In this document: positions 26,947 through 29,688 of the stretch, in pieces
How positions within the stretch are numbered: the stretch's first letter is position 1
How the letters are laid out: each line of letters starts with the position of its first letter
From: Chara braunii
Taxonomy: Eukaryota; Streptophyta; Charophyceae; Charales; Characeae
DNA length: 29,688 nucleotides
Reading direction: 5' to 3'
Assembly (NCBI GenBank): GCA_003427395.1
Contig: BFEA01000695.1
Coordinates: forward strand, 481,189-510,876
Program-made: the position numbers and the translations under genes
The notes under the pieces: model-generated
What the model was told of the DNA's origin: nothing
Seen by the model: only the letters and a program-made list of their open reading frames with translations
Databases searched by the model: none

Positions 26947-28563
26947 TTGATACGGCAAATGCGAGAAAGGACGGAAAGTGGACCATGCCGTATCAATGCC
27001 GAGACAGAGAAGGTGCTGATCATAGGGGAGCCTGACTTTCTTACGGCGCAAGAGGAGAAATTTGTGGTGGACACCATAAGAGGAAGGCATGCTGCATATG
27101 CCTTCAGTGATGATGAGAGAGGCCGACTGGACGTGGATATTATCCCAATGATTAGGATACATACCGTACCCCACGAACCGTGGAACTTGCGAGGTGCGCG
27201 GTATCCTAATCCCGCTGACGAAGAGAAGGTGGTTAACTACCTTGATGGGAAGATCCGCACTCATGTGGCAGATTACTCGAGCGGACCGTATGCATCCCCA
27301 TGGTTTTGTTTTGTCAAACCCAATGGGACGCTGAGGTGGGTACAGGATTTACAGCGCCTGAATGCTGTGACGGTGAGGGACGCAGGGGGTCTCCCCAACG
27401 TTGATGCGCTTTCGGAGGCATGCGCTGGGAGGACCATCATATCACTCATTAACTTGTATTCAGGCTACGATCAGTTCCCTGTATACCCGTCTGACCGGCC
27501 TATGACAGCCATGCATACCCCTCGAGGGCTGATCCACATGAACGTCGCACCGCAAGGGTGGACGAATGCGGTCGCTATGGTCCAGCGGCACATGGTGAGG
27601 GCGATGCAACCCATAAGTCCTCACATCACGCAGCCCTTCATTGATGATCTGGCCGTAAAAGGGCCCAAAGAGAAGGACGAGCAGGAGGTGGTGCCAGGGA
27701 TCAGGCGCTTTGTGTGGGATCATGTGCAAGACTTATGCAAGGTCCTGGACCTCTTGAAGGAGCATAACCTCACTGCCAGTGGGCCAAAATCGAGGCACTG
27801 CATGAGTGGTGCCACTATCTTAGGATTTGTATGCGACGAGAGAGGTCGTCGGCCAGATACTAAGAAGACTAACAAGATTCTCGACTGGCCAACACCGTTC
27901 CAGACTATCACGGAGGTGAGAAGTTTTCTGGGCACGTGTGAGTTTTGGAGGATCTTTATTAAGGGATTTGCGGCAAAAACTGAACAGTTGAGGAAACTTG
28001 TGCGTCAAGGACAAGATTGGGAGTGGGGAGACCAACAAAAATCGGTGATAGAAGCCCTGAAGAAAGAGTTCGAGGAAGGAGGTCTAGTACTGGGGGTACC
28101 GGACCATGCGGCGGTGATGACCAGGCCGTTTATTGTGGAGACGGATGCAGGGCCGACTGCGTTAGGAGGAGTGTTGATCCAGCGAGACCCCAACGGAGAA
28201 GAGCAGCCATTAAGATTCGAGAGTCGGACGCTTAATACGTCTGAGAGGAACTACTCTCAGTTCAAGCGCGAAACCTTGGCAGTTCTTCACTGTTTGAGGA
28301 TCTTCATAAACTACCTCTTCGGCAGCAGGTTCGTACTAAGGGTGGACGCTACGGCATTGGCTTCCCTCAAAAACTTCGCTCCTTCAGATCCAACTATCGC
28401 CAGGTGGCTGACCTACATCTGGATGTTCGACTTCGAGTTGGAGCGAATTCCAGGATGCAACCACCTCAGGCCCAAGGCTTGTTCTCGTCGTGCTGGGCCT
28501 CGGGCTACAGAGGCCTACTGCAAGCTTCCTGGGATTGGATACAGGCAGGCCACTTCGATATAG
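26947..28563 (+). pseudogene. pol: Reverse transcriptase and RNase H, copy B, catalytically defective
   Basis: 538 codons, identical in protein to copy A. The motif A Asn is at 27451-27453 in place of the catalytic Asp; FIDD and the RNase H acidic residues are kept. The frame ends in the same out-of-register tail. Confidence 0.85.
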
Positions 28564-29688
28564 CAAAGGGCCTACCTCCACATTCCTCATTCGGGTGCTG
28601 GCTGTATGTTGCGCGAGCGCTGCTGCGCTATTTGCTGGTTGGCGCCTATGCTCTCACGGGCGAGCAGGGAAGGAGCACGCAGCCATAGTCGAGCTGCGCT
28701 GCTGAAGCTGGGTGAGGCGCAGGGTGGTCCTTGGGTGCTAGTGGCATCTGTGTGTTGGGGAACGAGGTTGTGAGTGTGGCGAGAGACATACCTGGTGCTG
28801 GAAGCATGCGACACTGGTTGTTGTATGCTTGTACTTCAGGAAAGTTGTTGACGTCATCTTTCGGCATCGTAGTGTAGGCTAGATAGGATCTGCCACATGT
28901 AGTCTGGGCGCCGAGCGCCAGATAGGATATCAACTCTGGTTCTTCGTTGATGATGATGGGACTATTTCAGCATTGTAGATTATGAACTCTTGGTGTGTTC
29001 TTATTTGGTGATTCTCGTGGTGCACTTCGGCTGTTGGTTCGAGGTCACGACTATCTGGACTCATATGTATGATGTTGTTTGATTGCTGAAGTTCGCTATT
29101 GCTCATCTTCCTTGCACAAGCGCCATCAATCTCAACGTATTGGATGGGAGTGTAAGTCACCAAGAGCATGAGTCGGCTCCAATGGACTCTGCGAGGGACC
29201 TTCAAACAGGCAATCGTGTGACTCCTTAGCGCAACAATGTGAGCAGTACCTTCACCAACACTCTCACGCAACCCCTTCATTGAACCCTTCACAGCGACAT
29301 TCAACGTATCCAATGGTCAGCGCCAACCGTCACCCGCGACCAAGCAGCTCTATCATCTACACACACCGCTCCTACGTTAACCTTTCTTCTGCTTCCCGTG
29401 CACACTTGCACTCTGGAGCGTGTGTCTCGTCCGACTTCCATCGCGCGCTCACTACCCGTGGCCTCAACCTCGCCACCCTATCCCCAATCTAACTCCCGTG
29501 CAGGCCAGACGGTCTCAGTCTCGTGCAGACAGGGCAGGAGAGTTATTGATGTTAACCTTCGCCTGTGCGCTCGCTTTGACACATCCGCTAAGTACGTCCA
29601 CGTCATCGTCGTAATTGACCTTCTCAGCCGCGTTGCACAGGCTCAAATGTCTAACTTTTTTTTTTTTTTTTGCACGTCCCTCTTTCTT
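28564..29688. other. RNase H-integrase interval, copy B, cut by window end
   Basis: Same sequence as 13007-14131. The only difference seen is the ambiguous base at 13517, which is T here. Integrase and the second gag-like ORF of this copy would lie beyond the window. Confidence 0.8.
28930..29313 (-). CDS. Unidentified minus-strand open frame, copy B
   Basis: Same 127-codon frame as at 13373-13756, with Asn resolved at codon 80. Its presence in both copies only reflects the duplication and is not evidence of selection. Confidence 0.25.
   Translation of the reverse strand: MDTLNVAVKGSMKGLRESVGEGTAHIVALRSHTIACLKVPRRVHWSRLMLLVTYTPIQYVEIDGACARKMSNSELQQSNNIIHMSPDSRDLEPTAEVHHENHQIRTHQEFIIYNAEIVPSSSTKNQS

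Larger units (their letters stand above)
20409..29688 (+). mobile_element. Second, incomplete copy of the gypsy element
   Basis: LTR, primer site, gag, protease, RT/RNase H and the start of the RNase H-integrase interval repeat copy A at a constant offset of 15557 bases from about 6470 on. It stops at the window end, at the point equivalent to 14131, just past the 16-T run. That is an arbitrary cut and not an element end. Confidence 0.9.

Overview
The window is retrotransposon-dense eukaryotic nuclear DNA. Every recognisable protein belongs to a Ty3/gypsy (Metaviridae) element. Genetic signals look plant-lineage: a chromodomain-bearing gypsy integrase, a primer site complementary to plant-type tRNA-Asp, and a U6 snRNA-like tract closest to the plant U6 form. 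The polyprotein style (DSGA protease, FIDD reverse transcriptase, DD35E integrase) reminds me of gypsy elements of charophyte green algae such as Chara. That placement is inference, not proof. No bacterial operon, CRISPR array, tRNA or rRNA gene was found.

Layout. 1-1190: AT-rich DNA with at most one doubtful terminal exon. 1191-2339: 5'-truncated, broken chromovirus integrase with chromodomain. 2340-4875: non-coding, with short tandem repeats and hairpins. 4876-23368: one large gypsy element. It has a long LTR (about 2.94 kb, TGTCG...CGACA), a tRNA-Asp primer binding site, a decayed gag, then protease, reverse transcriptase/RNase H, integrase, and a second, different gag-like ORF with a CCHC knuckle. 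A 1.87-kb segment bounded by 16-bp direct repeats follows, then a second LTR. 20409-29688: that second LTR is followed by another copy of the same internal region, cut by the window end inside the RNase H-integrase interval. The arrangement is therefore LTR-internal-LTR-internal.

The two copies differ by roughly 5% at the start of the LTR and by a few changes up to 6521. From there to the window end (about 7.6 kb) I see no difference except one ambiguous base. Both copies carry the same frameshifts, the same stop codons and the same loss of a catalytic reverse-transcriptase Asp. This points to duplication of an already dead element (LTR-LTR unequal exchange) or to an assembly artefact, not to two insertions.

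Functionally nothing here is likely to move on its own. The most unusual signals are a U6 snRNA-like sequence inside the LTR next to the TATA-like box, a correctly phased U_UUU_UUA slippery site between the protease and reverse transcriptase frames, the gag-like ORF placed after integrase, and the 16-bp repeat pair that, if its insert is removed, places that ORF about 25 bases from the 3' LTR.
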